Origin: Temnothorax longispinosus
Taxonomy: Eukaryota; Arthropoda; Insecta; Hymenoptera; Formicidae
Assembly: GCF_030848805.1 (NCBI RefSeq)
Contig: NC_092367.1
Coordinates: 930,001-994,000, forward strand
Direction of reading: 5' to 3'
Length of the DNA: 64,000 nt
Part shown: piece by piece, positions 63,774-64,000 of the stretch
Numbering within the stretch: the first letter of the stretch is position 1
Layout: the number at the start of each line of letters is the position of its first letter
Program-made: the position numbers and the translations under genes
Notes under the pieces: model-generated
Seen by the model: only the letters and a program-made list of their open reading frames with translations
Told to the model about the DNA's origin: nothing
The model's database searches: none

Positions 63774-64000
63774 GTGAGCCGGCTTTGATAAGAACGTCAT
63801 GGAACGTCCTAGTCGCGCGCGGAACCGCAATTTCGTCGCGAAGTTGAGCGATAAATTATCCCGTTCGCCCGCGCGGGAGCAGCGAAAGACACGATTACGT
63901 TCGACAGCAACCGAGCCTGATCGAGTGTGAGAGATAAAACTTTTTTAATTTAAGTCCTACTGTCATTCAGAAATATATTTGCTAGCGAAGATGTGGAGAT
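63774..64000 (+). other. tutl: Start of the next turtle intron, cut by the window edge
   Basis: Begins GTGAGC. The frame stays open for 23 more codons by chance before TGA at 63845, with a residue mix unlike an Ig domain. No acceptor or exon is seen before the end of the window. Confidence 0.85.

Overview
The window reads as nuclear DNA of an insect, most likely a hymenopteran and probably an ant. That placement is inference: it rests on the protein similarity, the CpG-rich mosaic composition, the abundance of (AG)n microsatellites and the small hairpin transposons. No bacterial gene organisation, operon, CRISPR array or viral gene is visible.

One protein-coding gene is supported, on the + strand: the 5' half of turtle (tutl, the insect member of the IGSF9/Dasm1 family of neuronal immunoglobulin-superfamily adhesion receptors). 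The model has one upstream non-coding exon (27827-27954) and five coding exons (28595-28768, 29203-29528, 40951-41084, 60415-60646, 63495-63773). The splice joins keep one reading frame through introns of phase 2, 1, 0 and 1. The joined product is 375 complete residues: a Cys-containing and then charged N-terminal region, a hydrophobic signal segment, a V-type Ig domain split by a 19.3 kb intron, and an I-type Ig domain. The gene runs off the right edge at a phase-1 donor. The rest of the ectodomain, the membrane span and the tail lie outside.

Layout: 1-1720 is GC/CpG-rich and could hold a promoter or first exon; 1721-2030 is microsatellite; 2031-27826 is upstream or 5' intronic sequence with scattered mobile elements; 27827-29528 holds the 5' exons; 29529-40950 is an 11.4 kb intron that appears to use a GC donor and carries several hairpin elements; 41085-60414 is a 19.3 kb intron without a recognisable gene; 60647-63494 is a 2.8 kb intron.

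Mobile DNA includes two TTAA-flanked inverted-repeat elements, several long-palindrome MITEs, a 5'-truncated non-LTR retroposon with a 15 bp target duplication, and a tRNA-derived SINE. The points most worth following are the 5' end of turtle (a long N-terminus with a strong-context overlapping upstream ORF and a second in-frame start), the GC-AG intron, alternative donors 12 bases apart inside the first Ig domain, and the dense hairpin cluster at 30.9-33.0 kb.
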